Positions 12,568 to 23,774 of a stretch of DNA of 64,000 bases are shown in pieces. This DNA comes from Emydura subglobosa (taxonomy: Eukaryota; Chordata; Testudines; Chelidae): the NCBI GenBank assembly GCA_007922225.1, contig ML679958.1, positions 59,172,862 through 59,236,861 on the forward strand, written 5' to 3'. A model generated the notes under the pieces. That model did not search any database and was not told the DNA's origin. It was given only the letters and a program-made list of their open reading frames with translations. Made by a program: the position numbers and the translations under genes. The stretch's first letter is position 1, and each line of letters begins with the position of its first letter.

Positions 12568-12870
12568 CTAAGGGTATGTCTATACTACAGTTACAAAACC
12601 CGTGGCTGGGCTGTGCCAGCTGACTCAGGCTTGCAGGGCATGGACTAAAGGGCTGTTGAACTGCAGTATAGAAATTCAGGCTCAGGCTGCCTGCAGCCCA
12701 GGTTCTGGGGCCCTGCGAGCTGGGAGGGTTCCAGAGCCTGGGCTGCAGCCCAAGCACAAGCACCTACACTGCAATTAAACAGCCCCGTGGGCTCAAGAGG
12801 CTTGGGCTATGTGCACTAGCATGGGCCAGCCGCAGGTTTTTAATTGCAGGGTAGATAGAGACATGCAAAA
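12568..12870. mobile_element. Inverted-repeat MITE ('agggtatgtctatac' family)
   Basis: Begins 'taagggtatgtctatactacag' and ends with the diverged complement 'ttaattgcagggtagatagagacatgc'. The interior is G+C richer than its surroundings. An inner inverted copy of 'acccgtggctgggc...cagcc' type sequence appears on the right half. Same general family as the elements at 6885, 15445, 50655, 53490 and 57430. Confidence 0.6.
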
Positions 12871-14154
12871 ATTAAGGGTGACACCTTGAAAGGTCCTTTG
12901 TTTTTAGAGGGGATGGTGCTCAGCACTTCCGAGAAATCAGGGCCTCTTTAATTTGTCTCAGGTTGGGTACCCAAAAAACTAAGGTGCCCAACATCGCTAA
13001 TGACTTGAAAAATCTTGGCCCAAGTATACAGTCAAAAAAATTAGAGGGCAAATGTCAGCCAGGAGACCTGTGGGTAATACAGCCAACAAATGCATGATAT
13101 GAGAATGGTAAAGAGAAAATACATTGTGAAGTCTAAACTACTAACATCAAGTTAAAAATTTTCAATATTTTATTATACACATTTCGTGATAAAAATCTCA
13201 CTTTTTTTTTTTAAATGTACACAGGACATCAGCGATTGAAGCGTGTACAAACAGCAGATGCTTAGAACTTGAAAACTTTGTTGAAACACACTCTGGAGAT
13301 TTAAAGATTCCAAATATAACAATAGAGCTGAGGTCGCAGTCAGAAAATGTGGCGTTTAAATCAGTTATCCTCTCCTAATTTCAAGAAAGCACTCGTCTAC
13401 AACATACACTGAGACATTGTGCTTCAGTTCTTCCCATGAGCATTACAAAAAGAACTTGCTGCCATCCTATTGTAGCCAATCTTTTGGAGACTAATATTCA
13501 CATACATTAAAGGATGTTTTCATGTATTATTTCACAATCTTAAAATGCAGATTCTGTTTCTTAGGGATATCACTTTTAGATAGAACTCCGTTATTTCATC
13601 CGAGACATCTGCTCAAGAACTGCTAGCATATTATGTTTGTTTTCTTCGTGAACATCACAACATTTTAAAATTGCTTTGTTGACATTAAAAAATAAGTAGC
13701 AACAATTATCTATATTATACTTGGAGTGTGCTTTTCCCTGTATTCCAAAGTGATGGGACTCAATTCATACTGTACCCAGCCATAGCTTCATTTCACCAAA
13801 ATAGACAGGGGTACCAAACTGTTTCTGAGTTTCTTCTGTCAATGAAAGTAAGGAACAAGAAAAACTCAATCCTAGCAGAGCAATAAGCACTTTAAAAATG
13901 CTATCGGAGCTACTTTCATGTAACATTTCAAGATTAGAAAACATAGCAATGTGGTGATAGGAAAAAGTGAAGAAACTTTCCTTTCATGAGAATGGTGCTT
14001 GTTTATGGGAACAAAAAGCTTTTAAAAGATAATTCAAGGACCTGATTCACAGCTTAGTTACTCCAGTTTTACATCTCTACAGGGAAATCAGTGGCGTTAC
14101 ATTCTAGTTTTACACCAATATAACAGCAATGAATCTTTGTCCCATTAAATTTAT
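12871..14154. other. Unique-looking A+T-rich stretch; possible minus-strand coding remnant at 13591-13983
   Basis: Unlike the flanks, this stretch shows few known repeats apart from a 'ggttgggtacccaaaa...ttggccc' repeat remnant at 12960-13022. A minus-strand polyadenylation-like hexamer lies at 13168-13173. On the minus strand, 13983 to 13591 is open apart from one internal TGA (13765-13767) and ends VLEQMSRMK plus stop. I do not recognise the sequence, and this may be chance. Confidence 0.25.
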
Positions 14155-14156
14155 GC

Positions 14157-14374
14157 AGTGTAGTTGCAGCCGTGTCAGTCCCAGGATTATTAGAGAGACA
14201 AGGTGGATGAGGTAATACCTTTTATTGGACCAACTTCTGTTGGTGAAAGAGAAAAGTTTCAAGCCACACAGAGCTCAGCGTACCATTCCCAGACCTGAAG
14301 AACAGCTCTGTCTCTCTCCAACCGAAGTTGGTCCAATAAAAGATGTTACCTCACCCACCTTATCTCCCTAGTCC
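14157..14374. mobile_element. Foldback/MITE with long inverted repeats
   Basis: Two long arms face each other. The left, about 14193-14245, contains 'ttttattggaccaacttc'. The right, about 14318-14370, contains 'gaagttggtccaataaaa'. Arms extend about 50 bp with few mismatches and a 70-bp loop. No coding capacity. A well-known type of inverted-repeat element in turtle and crocodile DNA (family from memory, name not certain). Confidence 0.75.
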
Positions 14375-15440
14375 CATTAAAGTCAATTCAGTGTTTGCAG
14401 GATCGGGGCCTTAAAGGACAAAATGAAACAGGTCATCTTATTATGGCACTTGCCTTTACAGTAAGAAACATCTACTTAAGGATTTTATAAAACGATCATT
14501 GTCAAAGAAATGCATTCAAAGCATAATCACCTTCCTCCAGCAATAATATATCACGACAGGAAAGAAAGACTAAATATTAAAGTTTCAGTCACTAAAGGAA
14601 CAAAAGAAAAGCAACGTAAAGCTAGAAATAAAATTAACCATATTTAGGGAAAGGTGTTACATGTCATTAAAAAATAAAAACATTTAAAAGAAAAAAAAAA
14701 AAGGTATAACAGGTAATCATTAAAAACAGAAGTTGGCGCACTCCAAAAGAGCAATCAAATGTATTAACAACTTGTCCTCCATTCACATTATTGTAGAAGA
14801 AATTCATATGCTTAAATCATTAAGGATCAAATTCAAATCCCAGTGCCCAGCATGAGAAGTTGGCCAGGATGACAAGCAGGAAAAATATCCTCATATACAG
14901 ACTACAGAGCTATTCTGTGACCCCTTGATGAAAGCCAAGCCCCTTCCTCTGCCTCTTGGAGCATGCACCGCTATACTATTTCCTGCTTTTCCATTTGCAC
15001 AGCAGAACTGCACCAGTTTCATAACTTAGGAGACCTCTGTGGCTACAGAGGAGGGGACTGGATTTGCCCCTACAAGCACAATAATGAAGCAGCAGCAGCA
15101 GATAATTCTTCCTTGTGCTGAATATTGAAGAGTTTAGGGAAATAAAGTCCCCAGTCAGGCTTATGATGTTGTCATGAATTTGTGCATTTTCACAAGTGGG
15201 CTTATAGTATTGTTTCCATGTTTCACAGTCTGATAACTTAAAACTCATGCAAGTTTGTGTTTTTTTAACAAAGTTCTCATTCCTGCTTTATATACTGAAA
15301 TGCAAAACATAAGCCCTGGTCCTTCAAACTCTTGGGCATAAGCCTAACTTTATTCACGTAAACAGTAAGGGTGAATTCCTGGCCCTGTGAGAGTGGCCAA
15401 TCAGAGTTTTGCCAGTGATGTCAATGGGATCAAAATCTCA
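14375..15440. other. Intergenic, no gene seen
   Basis: A+T-rich sequence with an A run near 14691-14703. The minus-strand frame at 14976-15248 has no recognisable domain or splice context. Low similarity to 'cctgattcacagcttagtt' repeat families is seen at the left flank. Confidence 0.4.
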
Positions 15441-15444
15441 CTGG

Positions 15445-15715
15445 AAATGGTAGGTCTACACTGGAGCTGGAGGTGTAATTTCCAGCTCGGGTAGACATGC
15501 CTGCACTAGATCTGATTGAGCTAGCATGCTACACAGAGAAGCATAGCCACAGCAGCACGAGTGGCAGCCACCCAAGTATGTGCTTATGGTCTTGGAGGAG
15601 ATCAGAGGGCTAGCCCATCCCACCACTCACAGCTATTCCTCCATTTTTACTATGCTATCTCGATCAGAGCTAAAAATTATACCATTCAGCTCCAGTGTAG
15701 ATGTACCCATAGTGT
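15445..15715. mobile_element. Inverted-repeat MITE
   Basis: The left end 'ggtctacactggagctgg' pairs with the right end 'cagctccagtgtagatgtaccc' as imperfect terminal inverted repeats about 20 bp long. Non-coding interior. Same 'gtctaca' end type as the other MITEs in the window. Confidence 0.65.
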
Positions 15716-17390
15716 TTGCAAGGTCAGGGCCTTATAAATTTAGAGCCCAACCCTGCATTCCATGAAGGATCAGGCCTACTATTTGGTTTTGGCTTCCTAA
15801 AGGGTTGGAAGGCTAATACTGTTTAATATTTATATATAATAATGTGCCTTTCCTAAAACTATATAATGCCCAGTGCTGCAAACACTTCTTCTCGTGAGCA
15901 GTCCTTACTCAAACTGTTGGTCCTATTAAGCTCAACGGCACTGCTTACATGAGGAGGAAGTATTTCAGTAAGGGTTTGTATGATTTCATTATATACCAGT
16001 TACAAAATTGCCCATTCAGAATCAAAGACAAGAACCCATCCAAATATTTCACTGTGAACAAAGAGAAAATATAAATTAGTTTCAGCACTACAGTTTTCTT
16101 GAGCTCTGTTTAAACAAAAGGACTTCTTTGAAAGTCTTAATCAGGATGATGGTCCTGTTGTGCTAGGTGCCAAACAAATTTAGCAATGGATATGGTGTCT
16201 GCCCAAAAGAATTTACAATCTAATTAGAGTTCATCATTCCACATTTCATTACTGTGAGAACACATCTTAGATATGACCCTGTTTTGGATTTCTCATCACT
16301 AAACAAAACAGCAGTATACAAGCAATAGACCAAATATCACACTGGCATTGGTTATTGATTAAGAAGTGATACTTATATGGAAAAATCTGAACACACTAAT
16401 GTAATTTAGCAAATAACCCCCTTCAGCTTTCTATTTACTTTATAGTCAACATCTATGGTTTTCTTTTGTATAAAAAACAATATAAAATATCTCCCTTCAC
16501 CTCATCCCTGATCTGTAATCTTTCACGTAGCTGATTTTTTATGAGAAAACAGCACAAGACAGGACAATTCATTATGATGACAGTCCAGTTGAAAAATATT
16601 TACCTTGTAGATTAATGACAAACAACATATTAAATCCACAACGTGCAAAACAGTTTCTTTATTTCCATAATGAGTCAAAGGAAATGACCTTCAATGTTTG
16701 TGAAAACAATTAAAAATATAAATAAGTTTTCTTTAAAGTTAGTTTAAAAAAAACACAAAGGTTGAATAAATACTCATTGAAACAGAAAACAGCCATCACT
16801 ATTCACACAACAGAGATACAGTATTCCTGCTTCTCCTAAACATGCACCAAACTTAATGTTTTCACCTGACAGAGATATGAAAAGCAACTCCATTTCTGCT
16901 CTCTCTCTCTCATCCCTTCCCCTTTGTAAATAGTTTGGAACAGACCCAGTGTAGTCTTTCCTCAGTCAACATTTCTATTGCAGTCAATCAATAGCAGTTT
17001 TGTCGGAATTAGGACTGCAGTACTGGTGACCCTGCTGGAATCTAATGTTCTCTGAAGGAAACTTGATTCAATCTGGAAATAAAAACCACTAAGAAACCTA
17101 CCTGCTTATTAAATACAATTAGTAACTCTATCTCCAGTAAATAACAAGATAATGGGTCAAGTTTCAATGAATGCAACTAAGCTACATTTGAAATTTCTTT
17201 GATTTTTTTTTTTTAAATCACTGCTAAGGACAGTTCTCTCTTTTTACTTTGCACCTCTCTAAACTACACACAGACAAAAACTACACACATTTTATCAACT
17301 GTCTTAAAGTTGATAACCTAACAGACAACAAGAAACAGGAGGAAAACCAGACACAACATCCTGAGCAACAAACATAAGATGAAAGTGACA
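15716..17390. other. Intergenic, no gene seen
   Basis: A+T-rich stretch. A MIR-like fragment with 'gtgctaggtgccaaacaaa' and 'aatttacaatctaatta' is visible at about 16150-16225. Minus-strand polyA-like hexamers occur (for example near 16658) but no coding exon could be linked to them. Confidence 0.4.
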
Positions 17391-17397
17391 GGAGATA

Positions 17398-17529
17398 ATG
17401 GCTTCAAAACTCACTCTTTGCTTTGTTTTCTTTTTAACTGGTGCTGCTGCCCTTCAGCCAGTGGCTTTCCTTCCTAGGCACCCAGACAGACATTGGAATC
17501 CTGCACTGAAAGGAAAGGATGAGAAAAGG
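17398..17529 (+). CDS. Candidate first coding exon of an unrecognised secreted peptide gene
   Basis: An ATG with a favourable +4 G opens 44 codons. They start with a typical signal peptide: MASKLTLCFVFFLTGAAALQ, a short basic n-region, a hydrophobic core and small residues before a likely cleavage site. A polar, basic tail follows (LPRHPDRHWNPALKGKDEKR). The frame ends exactly in a strong donor, AAAGG|gtaagc at 17530, in phase 0. I do not recognise the peptide. No matching second exon was identified, and phase 0 does not fit the LRRC63 exon at 28544, so it is not simply the LRRC63 start. It sits about 0.5 kb left of the CpG island. It may be a chance frame; the combination of signal peptide and donor is the only support. 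Confidence 0.25.
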
Positions 17530-17999
17530 GTAAGCACCATACTCATTAACCAGCAAGCAGCATGTCCAAAAGAAGTCCCTTCATTAACAATGATCAAAGA
17601 GTATTCAAAAATCATCAATCAAAGTACAGAAAAATCTGCACACCGGTAACAAATCACGATCACAGATAGCAATAACAAACAGAACAAGGGGAAAAGCCTA
17701 AGTCATAAGGAATAGTGTAGCACCCCAGCTGATAAATAACTGCGGATGATGTGGAAGGAAGAAAGGAAGGGGGGGGGCGGAAGCAAAGGTAAGGGCAATG
17801 ACAATTACTTGTCATTAACAATAATGATCAAGCTAACCCCCGAGCAAGAGGGACTGTTCTGGCATCGCCCATAACTATTCACCAAGCCCAAGAACTGAGA
17901 GCGCTGCCTCGGCCAGGCTAGAACTGCACTAGCAAATGTAACTAGACGAGCCCACACTGATTAGCCGTCTGCCATCATTCTAAACTCAATGCCATTAAT

Positions 18000-18720
18000 A
18001 ATCTTCACCAGCCGGGGAGCGTCACGCTGCTGCCAGTGGGTCCAGCGCCGCCCCTTCCTTGCTGCCCCACCTTGGCCACTAGCAGCAGCAGCAGCAGCAC
18101 CTCGCTGAGCTGCGCCGCGCCGCGCCGCACCACGCCTGGCCGGCTACCCGGCGCCCAGCCCGAGCGCGCGCCGCCCCGCGGCTGAGCCCCCGGCGGGAGC
18201 GCGCCGGCCTCTCCCAGCGGTGCCTCAGGAGTGGGGGGGGCGGGGGCGCGCATTCGCGCGCTCCCCGTCAGTCTCTCGCCAGTCGCCCTGCGGACCGGCG
18301 GCTGTGAGCGAGCCGCCAGAACGAGGCTCGCTGGGGGTTGTTAGGGCCCGTCTCCAAGGACGCCTTGGGGGCACGTGAGGGCCTGCTGCTGCTGCGCGGA
18401 GAGGAGCCACCTCCCCTCTCCTGCTGCTGCTACAGGGGCTGGGGCATTAGCTGCTGTGCGGCTGGCTCCACTTGAAGAGAGCGCCCAGGCCACCGCCCCG
18501 GGCTGCAGGAGGCAATGCCAGGGCCCTGGGCTGCCAGGTGCGGCAGGCGGGTGGCTGGGGTCGAGGGGGCAGAGCAGTGGGACAAAGGGATCCTGGTTCC
18601 CTCCCTCCCTCCCTCCCTCCCCGCCCCCCACCCCTTCTACTGGGGGCTGTAATGCTGCGAGCTTACCAGGGCTGGCCCCCACTCTCTGGTCGGGGGTGTT
18701 GTTCTTAGAGCTCCCAGCAA
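18000..18720. promoter_or_regulatory. CpG island, candidate (possibly bidirectional) promoter
   Basis: A sharp rise in G+C and CpG density relative to A+T-rich flanks, with many CG-containing blocks ('gcgccgcgccgcgccgc', 'cgcgcgccgccccgcgg', 'gggcgcgcattcgcgcgc') and GC-box-like 'gggggcgg' motifs. No TATA box is apparent, as usual for CpG-island promoters. The first recognised coding exon on the + strand is LRRC63 exon 1 at 23687, about 5 kb downstream, so a non-coding first exon here would be plausible. In mammals the gene next to LRRC63 on the opposite strand is LCP1 (from memory), so a divergent transcript is possible. Frames across the island are composition-driven and not called as genes. 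Confidence 0.65.
18598..18632 (+). repeat. (CCCT)n simple repeat
   Basis: Run of ccctccctccct units followed by C-rich sequence inside the right part of the CpG island. Confidence 0.85.
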
Positions 18721-18729
18721 GCTGCTCTT

Positions 18730-19010
18730 CTGTGGGGATTTCAGTATCTTTGCTTTAAAGTGAAAGTTTCTAGCTCCCCTGGCTGTGGTCAGGGCCCCCA
18801 CGTGGGGGGGGAGGGTACACTTTACTGGGGCCTGGGGGGCTTGGCCCAGGCTGCAACCCCCAGGGGTATGTGTGTGGGGGGGGGGGCCTTGTTACAAGTT
18901 TGTACTGGGCCTGAAAAAATATGCTTGGGCCCTGGTTGTGGTGGAATCAGAAAACGTGGCCTGGATGCATCCCCCCACAGCACAAAGACAGAGAGGAAAC
19001 AACCCTAGAC

Positions 19011-19046
<36 letters not shown>

Positions 19047-19910
19047 TCTTGATTTTTAAGCCACTCTCATAATTATTTTTCATCCACTTGCGGTTGGCCG
19101 TGCTGCGTTTGCATGCCCAGAAAACAAAGCGTGGGGCTGTCAGAAAATGACAGTTATGCAGCTAATGTACAGGGCCTGGCACAAAATATCACAACCGTTT
19201 GTACAGTGGTTTGAGAGCTTTGGATGAAAAGAGTGATAGACATGCAGCGTATTATTGGTGTGTGTGTATATATATATTTTTTAAAAGTGTCACTTTAATA
19301 AAATTGGGGCAGGGACTTAAAATCTAGTTTGACTCTACCTGGAATGTTACTGCATCAAAATGTGCTTTTTAAATGGACATGTGGAAATAATATATGATAA
19401 TTAACAGGAAAGAATTTTTTTGAAATTGAGTCCAAGATTGGGGGAGGGGAGGATTCTTGGTTACACAACATTATACTTGCTTTAGTTTTGTATTATCAAT
19501 AGTTTTTGTGCAATGGTCTTTATTTGTCTCAAATTGTAAGTCTTTTCAAAGTGTATGTTTATGGAAAAAGTTATTTTTATTTAACATGCAAAGCAGATGC
19601 TTTGTCCTGATCACTTAATATGAATCTAGGAACAAATCTTTTTCTGCTTTATACAGAGCATAGTGGTTTTGATATTTAGCAATTATTAAAGCCAAATAAA
19701 ATCTAGTTCACACTTTACACTGATTGCATCCCATACTGTATTAATCACAAAAGATGAAGAGAAAATTTAGATTGAAAGACATTCAAAACATTTGGGCTTC
19801 AGTGAAAATCTATAACATGATTGAAGGAGGGTGCTAGAATTAGACATGAGATAAAGAGGACATTATCACAGCTTTGTCAAACTTGCAGTTTTGATTTGCA
19901 ACAGTTCATA
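18730..19910. other. Non-coding, simple repeats only
   Basis: G runs near 18805 and 18877, a T run of about 27 at 19014-19041, and a short (GT)n(AT)n patch at 19257-19278. Otherwise A+T-rich with no supported exon. Confidence 0.5.
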
Positions 19911-19914
19911 TATT

Positions 19915-20590
19915 CTTCGGTTTCATAGATTTTTAAGATGAGAAAGGACCAAAATGATCATCCAAGTCTGACTACTTGCATAATGCAGACCATAGAACCT
20001 TACTCAGTAATTTGTACATCATGGTTGTAACTTCTGTTTGAGTTATAATCTAACAAATAATTATTTTAAGTGATAGAGAATCCACCATGTCTTTAGGTAA
20101 ATTATTCCAGGGATTAATTAACCTCAGTGTTAAAAAATTGCCATATTTTTAGCTTGAATTGGTCTAGCTTCTGCTTCCGTGAACTGGATTTTGTTAATAC
20201 TGTTTTTTCTGCTTGATTAAAGAGCAGTCTACTATCCGAAATCTCTTCCCCATGTAGGTATTTGCAGATCATGATCAAGTCACCTCTTAATTGTTTATTG
20301 GCTAAACTTAATAGATTGAGAATAGTCTCTTACTGTAGGGCATGTTTTCCAGACCTTGAACTACTCTTGTAGCTGTTTTCTGAATCCTTTCCAAAATATT
20401 TCAATAACTGTTGAAGTGTGAATACCACCACTGGCTACAGTATCCTTTGCCATATAGTGGAAATACCACCTCCATACTCAAGCTTGAGGTTCCCCTACTT
20501 ATACATTGGAAGATCATGTTCACCCTTTTAGCAGTGGGAGCTCCTGTTCAGTTTCAGTCCACATCTTCAAGTTTCAGTGCAATGTGCTGG
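19915..20590 (-). mobile_element. Old CR1-type LINE, 3' region, minus strand
   Basis: Starts at the left with the CR1 3' end read in reverse ('tttcatagatttttaagatgagaaaggacc', 'catccaagtctgacta'). It continues with the reverse complement of the 3' UTR and RT end ('attattccagggattaattaacc', 'cagatcatgatcaagtcacctctta'). Heavily diverged, with no open frame. Older than the copies at 541 and 62266. Confidence 0.7.
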
Positions 20591-20999
20591 TACACTCCTT
20601 GTGTCACTTTTTCACGCACAAAGTTGCATCAGTTTAGCTAAATTGATGCAACATCACACCTAGTTAAACCAGGCCATATATTCAGGTTTGAACAAATGCA
20701 AAATGACTTCCAATTAAAACCATGAAATTGATGCTAATTTCATATGCAATCATTCAAAACCAAATATTCCATAATGTGAAAGGAAACCAACAGAGATTCA
20801 CTTGGATATAGGCCTAGAGTTGCACGAAAACTGCATGAATCTTTCTGTGAACCTCTTCACGTGCTGTATATAGCTTAAACATCTAGTCCTGCCTTTGGTG
20901 TCCTCTAGAGCTGTGTCCCTGCTTACATTGTGGACCTAGTCTCCTACCCTGTCTCCCCTTGACACTTAGATACCATTCCTAGGATTAATTGATGGAGTC

Positions 21000-22680
21000 A
21001 GGTCTATTATTAGATAGAAATGGTAAAATTGTCAATAAAATAATGAAGAAAAGGCAGAAATGTTCAGTAAATATTTCTGTTCTCTATTTGGGAGGAAGAA
21101 ACAGCTGATAAATCATGATGATCGTGAAACACTTTCTAATCCAATAATAACATAGGAGGATATTAAACAGCAGCTACTGAAGTTAGATATTTTAAAATTA
21201 GCATGTCCAGATAACTTGCATCCAAGAGTTTTAAAGGAGCTGGCCAAAAAGCTTGCTGATCCATTAATTTTGATTTTCAATTACTCTTAAAATATTGGGA
21301 AAATTCCAGAAGAGTGGAAGAAAGCTAATATTGTACCAATATTTTAAAAGGGTAAATGGGACAATTATATTCCTATCAGCCAGACCTCAATCCTGAGAAA
21401 AATAACAAAACAACTGGCATGGAACTTTATTAATAATGAATTAAAGGGGAGGGTAATATAATTCATGCCAATCAACATGGGTTTAAAAAATAGATCCTGT
21501 CAAATTAATTTGATATTTTTTTTGGTGAGATTACTAATTTGGTTCATAAAGGTAGTAGAGTTAATGTAATATACTTAGACTTCTGTTAAGACATTTAACT
21601 TAGTACCACACAACATTTTGATTAAAAAAATGAGAACAAAATACAAAATTAATGTGGCAAACATTAAAAGGATTAAAAACTGGCTAACTGATAGGTCTCA
21701 GTGTAGTTTCAGAGAATTCTCATCAAGCAGATATGTTTCTTGTCCCTATAGTATTTAACATTTTCATCAATGACCTGGAAGAAAACTAAAGTTTGCAGAT
21801 AACACAAAGATTGCAGGCGTGGTAAATAATGAAGAGGACAGGTCAGGGATTGAGAGTGATCTGGATTGCTTGGTAAAGTGGTTGAAAGCAAATAATATGT
21901 GGTTTAATAGGGCCAATGTAAAGTTGTACATCTAGGAACAAAAATGTAGCCCATCCTTACAGGATGGGTACTGTATCCTTGAAAGCAGTGACTGAGAAAG
22001 GTTTGCGAATAGTGGTGGATAATCAGCTGATTATGAGCTCCTGTTGTGATCGTGTGGCCAAAAAGGCTAATGCAATTGTTGGATGTATAAATGGGAATCT
22101 TAAGTAGGAGTAAGGAGATTATATTACCTCTGTATTTGGTACTGGTGTGGCTGCTACTGGAATACTGTGTCCAGTTCTGGTGTCAACAATTCAAGAAGGA
22201 TGTTGATCAATTGGAGAGGGTTCAGAGATGGACCAAGAGAGTATTAAAAGATGCCCGCCATATCATGTTAGACTCAAAGAGCTCAATCTATTTATCTTGA
22301 CAAAGAGAAGGTGAAGGGGTAACTTAATCATAATTTATAAGTACTTCCTGGGGACCAAAAATTTGACAGTGGGCTCTTTGGCCTAGCAGACAAAGGTATA
22401 AGAAGATCTCTGGCTGAAAGCTGAAACCAGACAACCTAGACTGGAAATAAGGCATAAATTTTGAACAGTGAGGGTAATTAACCATTAGATGAATTTACCA
22501 AGGGTTGTTGTAGATTCTCACTGACAATTTTTAAATCAAGATTGGATGTATTTCTAAAAGATGTGCTCTAGTTCAAGAAGGAATTAATTCAGGGAAGTCC
22601 AGTGGCCTGTGTTGTTTAAGAGGTCAGACTAGATGATCACAATAGTCCCTTCTGCTTTTATAATCTGTGAAAGATGCCAG
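21000..22680 (+). mobile_element. Old CR1-type LINE with degraded RT
   Basis: Remnants appear in order on the + strand: 'taaaattagcatgtccagataac', then RT-like NIFINDLEE (about 21757-21783), then 22091-22300 reading [20 protein letters not shown] and LERVQRWTKRV. The 3' end is 'ggtcagactagatgatcacaatagtcccttc'. Many frameshifts and stops. The 3' terminus differs from the young CR1 copies, indicating an older subfamily. Confidence 0.78.
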
Positions 22681-22689
22681 TCTCAATTA

Positions 22690-23615
22690 TTTGTTTATTT
22701 GTTTCTTTCTCCCACTCCCATCTTTGTGGGCTTTTTCCATGCATATCTCTATGCATGGAATGCCATCCCCAAACCAGTGTACCAAGCCACTACTTCCTTT
22801 TCATTAAAGTCCCTTTTATAATCTCCTTCTGCCCCTAGTCTCTAAGGAGTGAGATTATAAATAACAAACAAAAAATTAAAATCATCCTCACCAGTGTGTT
22901 GCTTCGGTTTACAATCTACAAGATAAGTTTCTGTCCTAAGAACTGTGTCTATCTCTGTTTTCATGTACTGTATGCCATCGAATACATATTTTTAAAATAA
23001 GAATTTACAGTGCACCTAAAACAGAGATTAAAATTAAACTTGTATAAATTAAAACCCATGGTTTTGAAAACATGCTGAAGCAGATGAGAAGCCAGTTTGA
23101 AGCATGGAGCACAAGTATAATATGCTTGTGCCCAGCTGCTTTGATAAGTCAGAAGAATTAACTATTACCCACGGCATTAAGAAATACCCATTTAACATTG
23201 AATTATTATTATTAATTATAAATCTGTTTATCCACGGTAAGAAATGCTACTTCTTTTGAACTTTCAAAAAGTTTCATGTAGCAAAAAATTAGGTTTCCTT
23301 TTTTCCCCCCTTTTAGCTTTTTAGATGAATGAATCATTACCTCACATTTATGACAATGATGCTGTACATCATTCTCTAATATGAGTGTTCCAAACTTTAA
23401 TTAACAGAACAGTTAGATTTTTTTTCAGTAATGTTATCTTCCATAAACACTACTAATAATTAGCAAAATGTTGATTTAGTTACTAAGTAAACAGAGTACC
23501 GTTTTCATCCATATATACAATTTGATAGTGTTTTCTAACACCTACTGTATCTGGGCAGACATTTACAAATCAATACATAAATCCAGAGATGATTTTCTTT
23601 TGTTTGCTTATATCT
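22690..23615. other. Non-coding A+T-rich stretch upstream of LRRC63 exon 1
   Basis: No repeat family or coding exon recognised with confidence. It may hold LRRC63 5' UTR exons or intron sequence. Confidence 0.35.
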
Positions 23616-23617
23616 AG

Positions 23618-23774
23618 AATTTTCAAACTATTGAATCCTCCTCAGTTGTCCAGTAAGAATAAAAACGAAGCACTATTAGTCAGAAAATGCTTGAGCAACC
23701 AAAACTACTTCGTAGGCCTCTGCCTCCAAAGCTGCTACCTGAACTGTCTATGCCAAGGAAGAAAACCTACAAAG
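23618..23774 (+). CDS. LRRC63: LRRC63 exon 1 (5' UTR end plus first 29 codons)
   Basis: The exon is preceded by an acceptor 'gcttatatctag' ending at 23617. The ATG at 23687 has A at -3. It reads MLEQPKLLRRPLPPKLLPEL, then SMPRKKTYK, and ends AAAG|gtaaac at 23774 in phase 1. That matches the two-base overhang at the start of the 28544 exon and makes Asp30. The Pro/Leu/Lys-rich start is too short for ORF-length filters. Bases 23618-23686 would be 5' UTR; any further upstream non-coding exon is unknown. Confidence 0.72.

Noticed and set aside
18598..18632. (CCCT)n and other short-period repeats considered as a possible CRISPR-like array
   Set aside because: Simple microsatellite without spacers; the host is eukaryotic.
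18005..18758. Several long open frames on both strands in the CpG island (Pro/Ala/Gly-rich)
   Set aside because: High G+C removes stop codons; frames overlap on both strands and show no domains or consistent splice sites.
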